21,893 nt of DNA from an uncultured bacterium (GTDB taxonomy: Bacteria > Actinomycetota > Coriobacteriia > Coriobacteriales > Coriobacteriaceae): NCBI GenBank assembly GCA_905215815.1, contig CAJMRN010000027.1, positions 1 through 21,893 of the forward strand, in the 5' to 3' direction. How positions within the stretch are numbered: the stretch's first letter is position 1; each line of letters opens with the position of its first letter. A model generated the notes under the pieces. It was not told where the DNA came from. It did not search any database and saw nothing but the letters and a program-made list of their open reading frames with translations. Both the position numbers and the translations under genes were made by a program. Shown piece by piece: positions 1 through 7,264 of the stretch.

Positions 1-3
1 TTC

Positions 4-38
4 GAGGGCGCGACCAGAAGGTCAGCGCCCTCTCATTT
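4..38 (+). terminator. Hairpin, probable intrinsic terminator of a gene left of the window
   Basis: GAGGGCGC (4-11) pairs with GCGCCCTC (25-32). GACC (12-15) and GGTC (20-23) continue the stem around an AGAA loop, with one bulged A at 24. The tail TCATTT is only moderately T-rich. The rest of 1-127 shows no gene. The hairpin also lies downstream of the aminotransferase gene on the minus strand and may serve both sides. Confidence 0.55.
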
Positions 39-127
39 CACGTCACCTTGGCGCAAATGCGGCTCGCTCGCTGTCGTATGTCTATCCTGCGACGCCTCGA
101 TTCTTGCGGCGGCAGATACCTAATCCC

Positions 128-1648
128 CTACGCTTGGCGGTAATGATCGAAGAAGTCGGCGAGGTCTTCGAGCGACTCTTTAAGCACTTCCATGCGCGGC
201 AGGTACACGATGCGGAAGTGATCAGGCTCGGCCCAGTTAAAGCCGCCGCCGCGCGTGATGAGGATCTTCTTCTCGTGCAGCAGGTCGAGAGCGAACTGCT
301 CGTCATCGGTGATGTTGAACTTCTTAACATCCATCTTGGGGAAGATGTAGAACGCCGCGCGCGGCTTGACCACCGAGATGCCGTCGATCTTGTTGAGCGC
401 CTCATACACAAAGTTGCGCTGCTCGTAGACACGACCGCCGGGACGGATATAGTCGTTGACCGACTGATGGCCGCCGAGCGCCGTCTGGACGATTGACTGG
501 GCCGGCACGTTGGAGCACAGGCGCATGTTGGAGAGCATGTTGATGCCCATGATGAAGTCGCTCATGCAGCGCTGGTTGCCCGAAAGCACCATCCAGCCAA
601 TGCGATAGCCCGCGATCATGTGCGACTTGGAAAGGCCGCTAAAGGTGACACAGGGCAGATCGGGAGCGAGCGAGGCAATCGAGACGTGCTCATAGCCGTC
701 CATGCACAGGCGGTCGTAGATCTCGTCTGCAAAAATCATGAGCTGGTGCCTGCGCGCAACCTCAACGATGCCCTCGAGCACCTCACGCGGGTAAACGGAG
801 CCCGTGGGGTTGTTGGGGTTGATGATGACGAGGGCCTTGGTCGCGCTCGTGATCTTGGACTCCATATCCTGCAGATCGGGATACCAATCGGCCTGCTCGT
901 CGCACAGGTAGTGCACAGGATGGCCGCCGGCAAGGGTCGCGCACGCCGTCCAGAGCGGGTAGTCGGGGCTGGGGATCAGGATCTCATCGCCGTTGTCGAG
1001 CAGCGCGTTCATCGAAAGTTGAATGAGCTCGGACACGCCGTTGCCCGTGTAGATGTGCTCCATCTGAACGTTGGGCAGGCCTTTGATCTGCGAGTACTGC
1101 ATGATTGCCTTGCGCGCGGAGAACAGGCCACGCGAGTTGGAATAGCCTTCGCAGTCGGGCAGCTGCTGGCGCATGTCCTTGATGACCTCGTCGGGCGTGC
1201 GGAAACCGAAGGGCGCCGGGTTGCCGATATTGAGCTTGAGGATGCGCTCGCCCTCGTCCTCCATGCGGGCAGCCTCGTCGACGACGGGACCGCGCACGTC
1301 ATACAGGACATTATCGAGCTTGGTGGATTTAGAAAAAGTACGCATGGTGGTGCTCCTTGGAATTTGAGCTGAGGGATGGGGTTCGGGCTTGGAAACGTTA
1401 CGGGGCGATGATGCCTCGCCTTGATCGGCGTCACCGGCAAGCAGCCAGGTAACATCGACCTCCAAAATGCGGGCGAGCAGCTCTGCCACATCGCGCCGCG
1501 GAATCGTCTTGCCGCTCACATATTGGCTCATCTGACTCTTGCCGAGTTTTTTGCCGAGCATCTCCGATGCGCGGATTACGTCCGACTGGCGAACGTCGCG
1601 ATCGGACATAGTCTGTCGCAGGCGATCGCTAAACGTCTCTTGGGCCAC
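128..1648 (-). CDS. alaA: XRE-family HTH fused to AlaA-type alanine/pyruvate aminotransferase
   Basis: The protein has 506 residues from a GTG start with AAGGAGG five bases upstream; a longer frame to 1687 has no such site. Residues about 5-72 form an XRE/HTH_3 DNA-binding domain ending in VDVTWLLAG. A Pro/Ser-rich linker covers about 75-100. From residue 102 the sequence follows Escherichia coli AlaA closely (LNIGNPAPFGF, YSNSRGLFSARKA), a PLP enzyme exchanging amino groups between glutamate/2-oxoglutarate and alanine/pyruvate. Visible fold type I residues are NPNNPTG (277-283), FADEIYD with Asp308, the PLP lysine K341 in SGLSKS, and the carboxylate-binding R479. The enzyme part alone is 405 residues, the E. 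coli AlaA length, so the HTH is an addition. MocR regulators are GntR-type HTH fused to a divergent aminotransferase, whereas here the HTH is XRE-type and the enzyme looks active. A metabolite-sensing autoregulator is inferred. The AlaA assignment is strong; the regulatory role is unproven. Confidence 0.9.
   Translation of the reverse strand: MAQETFSDRLRQTMSDRDVRQSDVIRASEMLGKKLGKSQMSQYVSGKTIPRRDVAELLARILEVDVTWLLAGDADQGEASSPRNVSKPEPHPSAQIPRSTTMRTFSKSTKLDNVLYDVRGPVVDEAARMEDEGERILKLNIGNPAPFGFRTPDEVIKDMRQQLPDCEGYSNSRGLFSARKAIMQYSQIKGLPNVQMEHIYTGNGVSELIQLSMNALLDNGDEILIPSPDYPLWTACATLAGGHPVHYLCDEQADWYPDLQDMESKITSATKALVIINPNNPTGSVYPREVLEGIVEVARRHQLMIFADEIYDRLCMDGYEHVSIASLAPDLPCVTFSGLSKSHMIAGYRIGWMVLSGNQRCMSDFIMGINMLSNMRLCSNVPAQSIVQTALGGHQSVNDYIRPGGRVYEQRNFVYEALNKIDGISVVKPRAAFYIFPKMDVKKFNITDDEQFALDLLHEKKILITRGGGFNWAEPDHFRIVYLPRMEVLKESLEDLADFFDHYRQA
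1343..1358 (-). promoter_or_regulatory. Internal ribosome binding site and ATG at the HTH/aminotransferase junction
   Basis: Inside the fusion gene, read on the minus strand, AAGGAG (1353-1358) is followed by seven bases and an in-frame ATG (1343-1345). This ATG is codon 102, and translation from it would give a 405-residue aminotransferase without the HTH. The site lies in the linker, where protein constraint should be low. Its match to a ribosome site is as good as that of the upstream GTG start. Confidence 0.55.
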
Positions 1649-1666
1649 TAGAACCTCCTTGCTGGC

Positions 1667-1754
1667 AAAGTTCAATTTATAGAACACGAATTGAACCAGA
1701 GTTCAATTTAGGCAGCAGTATAACGCGGCACCTCATTCCAAAGTTCAATTTCAT
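1667..1754 (-). promoter_or_regulatory. TTCAATT repeat cluster, candidate promoter/operator of the HTH-aminotransferase gene
   Basis: The motif AGTTCAATTT occurs three times on the plus strand (1669-1678 with AAAG before it, 1700-1709, 1742-1751), and an inverted copy GAATTGAAC lies at 1688-1696. On the minus strand each direct copy contains TTGAAC, a fair -35 element. The copy at 1701-1706 is 18-19 bases from CTATAA/TATAAA at 1676-1682, a plausible -10. The copy at 1742-1751 lies about 20 bases from TATACT. Such a cluster overlapping the promoter of a DNA-binding protein suggests autoregulation, which is an inference. Confidence 0.5.
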
Positions 1755-1810
1755 AAGAAAATATACCGAACCCCGAGGATTGTCCCAAAGTGGACAACAG
1801 GTACGCGCCT

Positions 1811-2668
1811 TTAGAGATATTCAAGGAGACGAGCCGCCGCAAGCGAAACGTCAGCCGTGCGATATATCGCATTGATCTGCCGATGAGGATGTCCCTCGAG
1901 TGGGCGCACGGCAACATCGAACTGGCAGCGGCGCAAGATGAGCGCCGGAAGAATGCTCACGCCCAGGCCGTCCTCGACCATAGCCATAATCGCATAGTCA
2001 TCCCAGGTCGACAGCTTAGAACGCACCGTCAGGCCCGCGCGACGAAACAGCGGCGTAATCTCGTCATCGGTGCCGCGTTCCAGCAGAATAAACTGCTCGT
2101 TGGCCAAATCGGCAAGGGAAACGACCTCCGCGGTGGCAAGCGAGGAGTCCGCTGGCACCACGGCCATCAGCTCGTCTTGCACCAACGGCCGCGACGCTAT
2201 GCCGGCGCCGCGTGGTTCGCGCGGAATAAAGCCCAGGTCGCAGCGGCCTTCCGCCACCCATTGCTCAATCTCGGAGTAATCACCCATCAGCAACTCGTAA
2301 TCGACGTCCGGGTGATCGGCGCGAAAGTGCGCAATCACCGGCGGCAGCACGTGGGTCGCCACACTCGAAAACGTACCGATGCAGATTTTGCCGCGCATGA
2401 GCCCACGCATCTCATCCACCCGTCGCTGCAAGCGAGTGAATTCCTCACAGAGCGCCTCGACCGCCGGCATAACTTGCCGCCCGTCGGCAGAAAGTACTAC
2501 GCCCTCGCGGCTTCTATCGAGAACTTTAAAGCCCCAGTCGGCCTCAAGATCGGCCACCATACGGCTCACGCCCGACTGCGAATAGCTCAGCCGCTCGGCG
2601 GCGCGCGTAAAGCTTCCGGCGCGCACGGTCTCCAGCAGCACCTGCATCTTTTGAACATTCGTTTCCAC
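1811..2668 (-). CDS. LysR-family transcriptional regulator (divergent to EamA transporter)
   Basis: The protein has 285 residues from a GTG start with GGAGG six bases upstream; an ATG at 2689 lacks a comparable site. The N-terminal winged helix-turn-helix (about residues 3-62) has the LysR pattern AGSFTRAAERL, then SQSGVSRMVADLE, then the wing. The rest is a periplasmic-binding-protein-like effector domain (about 88-280), with typical elements such as GTFSSVATHVLP and GLGVSILPAL. LysR proteins usually act as tetramers and control a divergent target. Here the EamA transporter gene starts 118 bp away on the opposite strand, with a palindrome between them, so control of that exporter is likely. 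The ligand cannot be read from the sequence. Confidence 0.88.
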   Translation of the reverse strand: METNVQKMQVLLETVRAGSFTRAAERLSYSQSGVSRMVADLEADWGFKVLDRSREGVVLSADGRQVMPAVEALCEEFTRLQRRVDEMRGLMRGKICIGTFSSVATHVLPPVIAHFRADHPDVDYELLMGDYSEIEQWVAEGRCDLGFIPREPRGAGIASRPLVQDELMAVVPADSSLATAEVVSLADLANEQFILLERGTDDEITPLFRRAGLTVRSKLSTWDDYAIMAMVEDGLGVSILPALILRRCQFDVAVRPLEGHPHRQINAIYRTADVSLAAARLLEYL

Positions 2669-2740
2669 GGCACCCCTCCACCCATGCATGAGCTTTTGTC
2701 ATGTTATCTATGCATTATATTCGCTTTTCTTCTATAGCCA

Positions 2741-2757
2741 GTTCACCCATAGTGAAC
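2741..2757. promoter_or_regulatory. Palindrome GTTCAC-N5-GTGAAC, candidate LysR operator
   Basis: The site GTTCACCCATAGTGAAC is a perfect inverted repeat with 6-bp arms. It contains TCACCCATAGTGA, which fits the LysR T-N11-A rule. It lies between the divergent regulator (start 2668) and transporter (start 2787), about 30 bp before the transporter start, where it could act as a repressor or activator site. Confidence 0.5.
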
Positions 2758-2786
2758 ATGCACGGATATAGAGGGGATGTCAGCGC

Positions 2787-3698
2787 ATGAACAACGGACT
2801 GCTTACGTACTTAGCAGCATTGCTATTGTTTGGCTCCAACGGCATCATCGCCGCTGCCATCGCGCTGCCGAGCTCCGATATCGTGCTACTACGCACGTTT
2901 TTGGGCGCACTCTCGCTTGTCACCATCCTCGTCATCACCCAACGCCATAAGCTGCAGGCGCCATCTCGCCCCCGCGAAGCCGTAGCCCTCCTCCTCTCGG
3001 GAGCCGCGCTGGGCGCCAGCTGGATTTTTCTGTTCCGCGCCTACCAGACGATCGGCGTCGGCGTATCCTCGCTGCTGTACTACTGCGGCCCCATCATTGT
3101 CATGGCGCTCTCCCCGCTCATCTTTGGCGAAAAGCTGACCGGCGGCAAAATCGCCGGCTTTATCGCCGTCGCTTGCGGTGCTTTTCTCATTGCAGCGCAA
3201 GGTCTAGGCGGCAATATGCCCATTGCTGGTATCGCCTGCGGAATCGCCTCGGCATTTTGCTATGCGCTGATGGTCATCGCCAGCAAGGGTGCGCCACACA
3301 TCGAAGGCCTTGAGAACTCCGCGCTCCAGGTGAGCGCAGCCTTTGTGACCGCGCTGGTCCTCACGCTCATCACGCAGGGCGCCCCCTCATTCCTGTCCGC
3401 CGGCGTCGCCGCCAATATTGATTGGCGCGCCGTCGTCATGCTCGGCGTCGTCAACACCGGCATCGGTTGCCTGCTCTACTTTAGCGCTGTCGCCAAGCTG
3501 CCCGTCCAGACCGTCGCGGTCGTCGGCTACCTCGAGCCGCTTTCGGCCGTCGTGTTCTCGGCCGTCCTTTTGGGCGAAGCCATAACACCGGTCCGTCTGA
3601 TGGGCGCCGCGCTTATCATCGGCGGCGCGATCTTTTGCGAACTCGCCGGCAAACGCGCAAACGCCAAAGCCGGTATCGCTCAAGCAGCACCTGCTTAA
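2787..3698 (+). CDS. EamA/DMT-superfamily transporter
   Basis: The protein has 303 residues, almost all hydrophobic, consistent with the ten-helix EamA architecture of two repeated five-helix units (about 5-137 and 148-290). Typical signatures include SGAALGASWIFLFRAYQ and SSLLYYCGPIIV in the first half and VAVVGYLEPLSAVVFSAVLLGE in the second, of the kind seen in RhaT/EamA permeases. These inner-membrane proteins usually export amino acids or related metabolites. The substrate here is unknown. The start ATG has GAGGGG about ten bases upstream, which is slightly long spacing. The divergent LysR gene and shared palindrome suggest ligand-controlled expression. Confidence 0.85.
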   Translation: MNNGLLTYLAALLLFGSNGIIAAAIALPSSDIVLLRTFLGALSLVTILVITQRHKLQAPSRPREAVALLLSGAALGASWIFLFRAYQTIGVGVSSLLYYCGPIIVMALSPLIFGEKLTGGKIAGFIAVACGAFLIAAQGLGGNMPIAGIACGIASAFCYALMVIASKGAPHIEGLENSALQVSAAFVTALVLTLITQGAPSFLSAGVAANIDWRAVVMLGVVNTGIGCLLYFSAVAKLPVQTVAVVGYLEPLSAVVFSAVLLGEAITPVRLMGAALIIGGAIFCELAGKRANAKAGIAQAAPA

Positions 3699-3732
3699 TA
3701 GCCCCCGCTTTGAAATGCTGCCTGCGTATATG

Positions 3733-3760
3733 AATAATCCCCATCTGGGGATTATTGTCT
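3733..3760 (+). terminator. Perfect 10-bp hairpin after the EamA gene
   Basis: AATAATCCCC (3733-3742) pairs with GGGGATTATT (3747-3756) around an ATCT loop. It lies 35 bp after the transporter stop. The A/T outer stem and the following GTCT make it a modest intrinsic terminator. An operator function is an alternative. Confidence 0.5.
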
Positions 3761-3811
3761 AAAGCTAACCAATGTGCCAAACTGCTCTTGTATGTATAAA
3801 GACGGCATAAA

Positions 3812-3836
3812 GGTTATCTGTCCTAGATAGATAACC
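3812..3836 (+). promoter_or_regulatory. 8-bp hairpin in the kup leader
   Basis: GGTTATCT (3812-3819) is matched by AGATAACC (3829-3836) with a 9-base loop. It ends 20 bases before the GTG start of kup and overlaps the nearby ATG at 3839-3841 only at its edge. There is no T-run after it, so it is not a terminator. It could be an operator or an mRNA stem next to the ribosome site AAGGGAG (3845-3851). I see no ydaO (c-di-AMP) riboswitch consensus here. Confidence 0.4.
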
Positions 3837-3856
3837 GGATGTCCAAGGGAGTCCAC

Positions 3857-6088
3857 GTGGCACAAAACGAACTGGAGGCAAGCCCCCAAGACCAGCGTGG
3901 TCAAGGCGGGCACGGAGCCATTCCCCTCTCCGCTGGCATGTTGCTCGTAACGCTCGGCGTCGTCTATGGCGACATCGGCACGAGCCCCATGTACACCATG
4001 AAATCAATCGTCGCCAACAACGGCGGCATCGGCACCGTCAGCGAGGACATGATCTTGGGCGCGCTTTCGCTCGTCATCTGGACCATGACGCTCGTGACCA
4101 CGGTCAAGTACGTGGTTATCGCCATGAAGGCCGACAACCACAACGAAGGCGGCATCTTTGCCCTGTTTAGCCTGGTGCGCAAGGTGGCACCGTGGCTGAT
4201 TCTCCCCGCCATGATCGGCGGCGCGGCGCTGCTCGCCGACGGCATCCTCACCCCTGCGGTCACGGTTACCACGGCCATCGAGGGCTTGCGCACTATCGAG
4301 TGGGGCCATGCGCTTTTGGGTGACGGCCAGACCAACGTCATCATCATCACCATCATCATTATCTGCGGCCTGTTTGCCATGCAGCGCGCCGGCACCTCGT
4401 CGATCGGCAAGTTGTTCGGCCCGCTTATGACGCTATGGTTCCTATTCCTGGCTGGCGCCGGCCTGTTCAACATGCTCGGCAACCTGTCCATCCTGCGCGC
4501 GCTCAACCCCATTCGCGGCATCATGTTCCTATTCTCGCCCATCAACCACTCGGGCATCATGGTGCTCGGCTTCGTCTTTCTGTCGACGACCGGCGCCGAG
4601 GCGCTCTACTCGGACATGGGCCACGTGGGCAAGGCAAACATCTATGCATCCTGGCCGTTTGTTAAGGCGGCCCTTATCCTCAACTATCTGGGTCAGGGAG
4701 CTTGGCTGCTCGCCAATAACTCCAACCCCCAGATGCTCGCGATGGATATCGTCAACCCGTTCTACATGATGCTTCCCGAGCCCCTGCGCCCCTTTGCCAT
4801 CGTGCTTTCGGCCGTAGCGGCCATCATCGCCTCGCAGGCGCTCATCACCGGCTCGTTCTCGCTGGTATCCGAGGCAACCCGTCTCAATCTCATGCCGCAC
4901 CTGCGCATCCACTACCCCAGCGACACCAAGGGCCAGCTCTATATTCCGCTCGTCAACAACATCATGTGGGTCGGCTGTATCTTCATCGTGCTGCTGTTCC
5001 AGAACTCCGAGCGCATGGAGAGCGCCTACGGCCTCGCCATCACCGTGACCATGCTCATGACCACGACGCTTTTGACGAGCTACATCGCCGGCATCCTCAA
5101 GCACAAACTGGGTGCCTGCGTCTTCGCACTGCTCTTTGGCGCTATTGAGCTGTGCTTCTTTGCCTCGTGCCTCACCATGTTCTTTGACGGCGGCTATGTC
5201 ATGATCTTCTTGGCCGCGCTGCTGTTTGGCCTTATGTACGTGTGGCGCCGCGGCACCGCCATCGAGCGCACGCAGACCATCCTGCTGCCCGTCTCCAAGT
5301 ACATTGACCAGCTCGACCGCCTGCGCAACGACGAGACCTATCCCGTGCTTGCCGACAACCTGGTGTTCCTCACCAACAGCCCCGACCCGCTCACGCTCGA
5401 CCGCGATGTGCTCTATTCCATCTTGGATAAGCATCCCAAGCGCGCCAAGGCATACTGGTTCATCAACGTGTACGTTACCGATGAGCCCTATACGCACGAG
5501 TATTCCGTCGAGACCTTTGGCACGGACTTCCTGTTCCGCGTGCGCCTGGACCTGGGCTTTAAGGTCAACCAGCGCATCAATGCCTACCTGCGCCAGATCG
5601 TTGGCGACCTGATGGCATCGGGTGAGCTGCCGCCGCAGCATCACACCTACTCCATCTACGAGACACGCGGCAACGTGGGCGACTTCCGTTTTTGCATGCT
5701 GCGCAAGATGCTCGCCCCCGAAACGGACATCAACCGCAACGACCACCGCGTGATGGCCATCAAGTACGCCGTCCGCCGCGCCTGCGGAAGCCCGGCACGC
5801 TGGTACGGTCTAGAGAACTCGGCCATCATCATCGAGTACGTGCCCCTCTTTGCCCGCATGCGTCCGGCAGTCAAACTCGTACGCACCCAAGTGCCGCTCG
5901 AAGTTCAGATCGAGGAAGCCGAGGAAATGGAAGTCGATATCTTCTCGGACGACTTGGTCAACGGCAACGAGGCCGGTAGGGACATGAACGTCGATCCCAC
6001 CGAGCTGCTCGAGAGCGTCGCCGATACGCCCGAACAGCAACAGCTCGACGGCCTCGAGAGCGAACAACTCAACGACGTCAACTTCTAG
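3857..6088 (+). CDS. kup: Kup-family potassium uptake protein
   Basis: The protein has 743 residues from a GTG start with AAGGGAG five bases upstream; the earlier in-frame ATG at 3839 has no ribosome site. Kup proteins are KUP/HAK/KT transporters that bring in K+, usually with H+. The diagnostic motif GDIGTSPMYT lies at about residues 39-48. It is followed by about 12 membrane helices including LLADGILTPAVTVT, GAEALYSDMGHVG and NYLGQGAWLL. A cytoplasmic C-terminal domain runs from about residue 460, and the last ~60 residues form an unusually acidic, Glu/Asp-rich tail ending LNDVNF. Family length is about 620-720, so the tail accounts for the excess. The gene is monocistronic between hairpins. 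The closing hairpin at 6109-6144 separates it from the convergent bile salt hydrolase. Confidence 0.95.
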   Translation: MAQNELEASPQDQRGQGGHGAIPLSAGMLLVTLGVVYGDIGTSPMYTMKSIVANNGGIGTVSEDMILGALSLVIWTMTLVTTVKYVVIAMKADNHNEGGIFALFSLVRKVAPWLILPAMIGGAALLADGILTPAVTVTTAIEGLRTIEWGHALLGDGQTNVIIITIIIICGLFAMQRAGTSSIGKLFGPLMTLWFLFLAGAGLFNMLGNLSILRALNPIRGIMFLFSPINHSGIMVLGFVFLSTTGAEALYSDMGHVGKANIYASWPFVKAALILNYLGQGAWLLANNSNPQMLAMDIVNPFYMMLPEPLRPFAIVLSAVAAIIASQALITGSFSLVSEATRLNLMPHLRIHYPSDTKGQLYIPLVNNIMWVGCIFIVLLFQNSERMESAYGLAITVTMLMTTTLLTSYIAGILKHKLGACVFALLFGAIELCFFASCLTMFFDGGYVMIFLAALLFGLMYVWRRGTAIERTQTILLPVSKYIDQLDRLRNDETYPVLADNLVFLTNSPDPLTLDRDVLYSILDKHPKRAKAYWFINVYVTDEPYTHEYSVETFGTDFLFRVRLDLGFKVNQRINAYLRQIVGDLMASGELPPQHHTYSIYETRGNVGDFRFCMLRKMLAPETDINRNDHRVMAIKYAVRRACGSPARWYGLENSAIIIEYVPLFARMRPAVKLVRTQVPLEVQIEEAEEMEVDIFSDDLVNGNEAGRDMNVDPTELLESVADTPEQQQLDGLESEQLNDVNF

Positions 6089-6108
6089 CGACGTCACAAA
6101 TCAACGAC

Positions 6109-6151
6109 AGCGGCCCTGCACCTCACGAGAGATGCAGGGCCGCTTTGCATT
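6109..6151. terminator. Intrinsic terminator between convergent kup and bile salt hydrolase genes
   Basis: AGCGGCCCTGCA (6109-6120) pairs perfectly with TGCAGGGCCGCT (6133-6144). It is followed on the plus strand by TTGCATT. It lies 20 bp after the kup stop and 23 bp beyond the stop of the convergent gene, so it may act in both directions. Confidence 0.8.
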
Positions 6152-6167
6152 GCAGTAAAGCTATCGG

Positions 6168-7133
6168 CTACGAACGACGCGGCTCGGGAACCACGAGCCT
6201 ATCGGGACTCGCGCCCTCGGCATCTGTCAGGCTCACGTAGCGAATCGACGGATCCTCATACATCGCGTAGTAATAATTGCCCGTGCGCGCGCTAAAGCAT
6301 CCGGTGTAGATAGTCTTCTCGAACTTGCCATCGCCCATCCTGGACGCCCCCTCAATCATTACCACGCCTTCGAGCGAGCGGAACATACGGACGACGTTTT
6401 CGGTCTCGCTCTCCTTTTGCGGGTAATTGGCATTGAGGTACGCCGCCTTTACAAAACGGCTCGGTGAATAGCAGTCACCCGGAATACCGCGCATGCCGGC
6501 ACCCGCGCCATAGGGCTTGAGCTCGGCGCCACGCCATGTCGCCGTCTGCGGAAAATCGCTTGTGGCGGTGATATAGGTGCGCAGGTTTTCCATGTGCCAC
6601 GGGAAGGTCGGCTGGTTGGCAAGGGTGTCGACCGGATCGTCGTATACATGCAGGCCGTCAGCCATCATCTCGACCACGATGCTGCGCTGGCTGTCGCCGA
6701 TAATCCAATGGAGCAGCGACACGCCCAGCCCCTCTCCGGCAGATTTGGCGACAATCACCGTGTCGCGCAGCGCGGCCTCGACCTCATCGACCGTCGAGAA
6801 CGTCGCTGCCACCCACAGGGGAAACTCATAGGCCGCGATATTGGTCTTTCCATCAACCGGCCCCTCGGCATACTCGGCATAACCCGGGAAATTGAGACCC
6901 GCCACGGCGAGGCCCGCATCGTTGCCGCAATCGAAGAACATAGGGTATTTCTTGTAATCGATGCACATACCGATCACCGCGTGTACCGCCGTCGCGTCGT
7001 CGATAAACGAATACGGGATGTGAAACCCGCGCGGCATCACGCGAACCTGTTGGCCGTAGTCAAAGCTCCAGTCGAGGTTGCGGCCCAGATACATGTGACC
7101 AGAATTATCGGTAAATCGGATACTCGTACACAT
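6168..7133 (-). CDS. bsh: Choloylglycine hydrolase family, bile salt hydrolase
   Basis: The protein has 321 residues beginning MCTSIRF, with AGGAGG four bases before the ATG. The family matures by removal of Met1, exposing the nucleophile Cys2, so this start is required. It hydrolyses the amide bond of glycine- or taurine-conjugated bile acids. The sequence follows the Bifidobacterium longum enzyme over its whole length: GRNLDWSF, YFDC-like FFDCGND, AGLNFPGYA, FPLWVA, LLHWIIGD, NQPTF, GIPGD and SSPSRF-like YSPSRFV. Active-site residues by family position are Cys2, Arg18, Asp21, Asn81, Asn173 and Arg226. Penicillin V acylase is the main alternative in the family, but the Bifidobacterium-like sequence favours bile salts. 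The enzyme is cytoplasmic, with no signal peptide. The upstream deformylase-like gene is on the same strand but separated by a strong terminator. Confidence 0.9.
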   Translation of the reverse strand: MCTSIRFTDNSGHMYLGRNLDWSFDYGQQVRVMPRGFHIPYSFIDDATAVHAVIGMCIDYKKYPMFFDCGNDAGLAVAGLNFPGYAEYAEGPVDGKTNIAAYEFPLWVAATFSTVDEVEAALRDTVIVAKSAGEGLGVSLLHWIIGDSQRSIVVEMMADGLHVYDDPVDTLANQPTFPWHMENLRTYITATSDFPQTATWRGAELKPYGAGAGMRGIPGDCYSPSRFVKAAYLNANYPQKESETENVVRMFRSLEGVVMIEGASRMGDGKFEKTIYTGCFSARTGNYYYAMYEDPSIRYVSLTDAEGASPDRLVVPEPRRS

Positions 7134-7190
7134 GGCGCCTCCTAGCTTTACGTTCTTGCTAAGTTCATTGTCTCCAAACAAAAAGGCGCT

Positions 7191-7232
7191 AAACACAAAA
7201 GCCCGGACATGACAACAATGTCATGCCCGGGC
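7191..7232 (-). terminator. Intrinsic terminator after the deformylase-like gene
   Basis: On the minus strand, a stem formed by 7219-7232 and 7201-7214 (14 pairs with one A/C mismatch, ACAA-type loop) is followed by TTTTGTGTTT (7191-7200). It should stop transcription from the deformylase-like gene about 58 bp before the bile salt hydrolase start, implying a separate promoter or controlled read-through for the latter. Confidence 0.8.
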
Positions 7233-7264
7233 CAAAAGAGACGAAGTGCGGTGCTGTAGTCACC

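Noticed and set aside
3699..3856. Possible c-di-AMP (ydaO) riboswitch before kup
   Set aside because: None of the conserved ydaO segments could be found, and the only structures are two short hairpins.
4529..5746. A 405-codon minus-strand frame inside kup
   Set aside because: It is composed mainly of Val/Gly/His/Glu runs typical of the complement of a membrane-protein gene, and kup is certain on the other strand.
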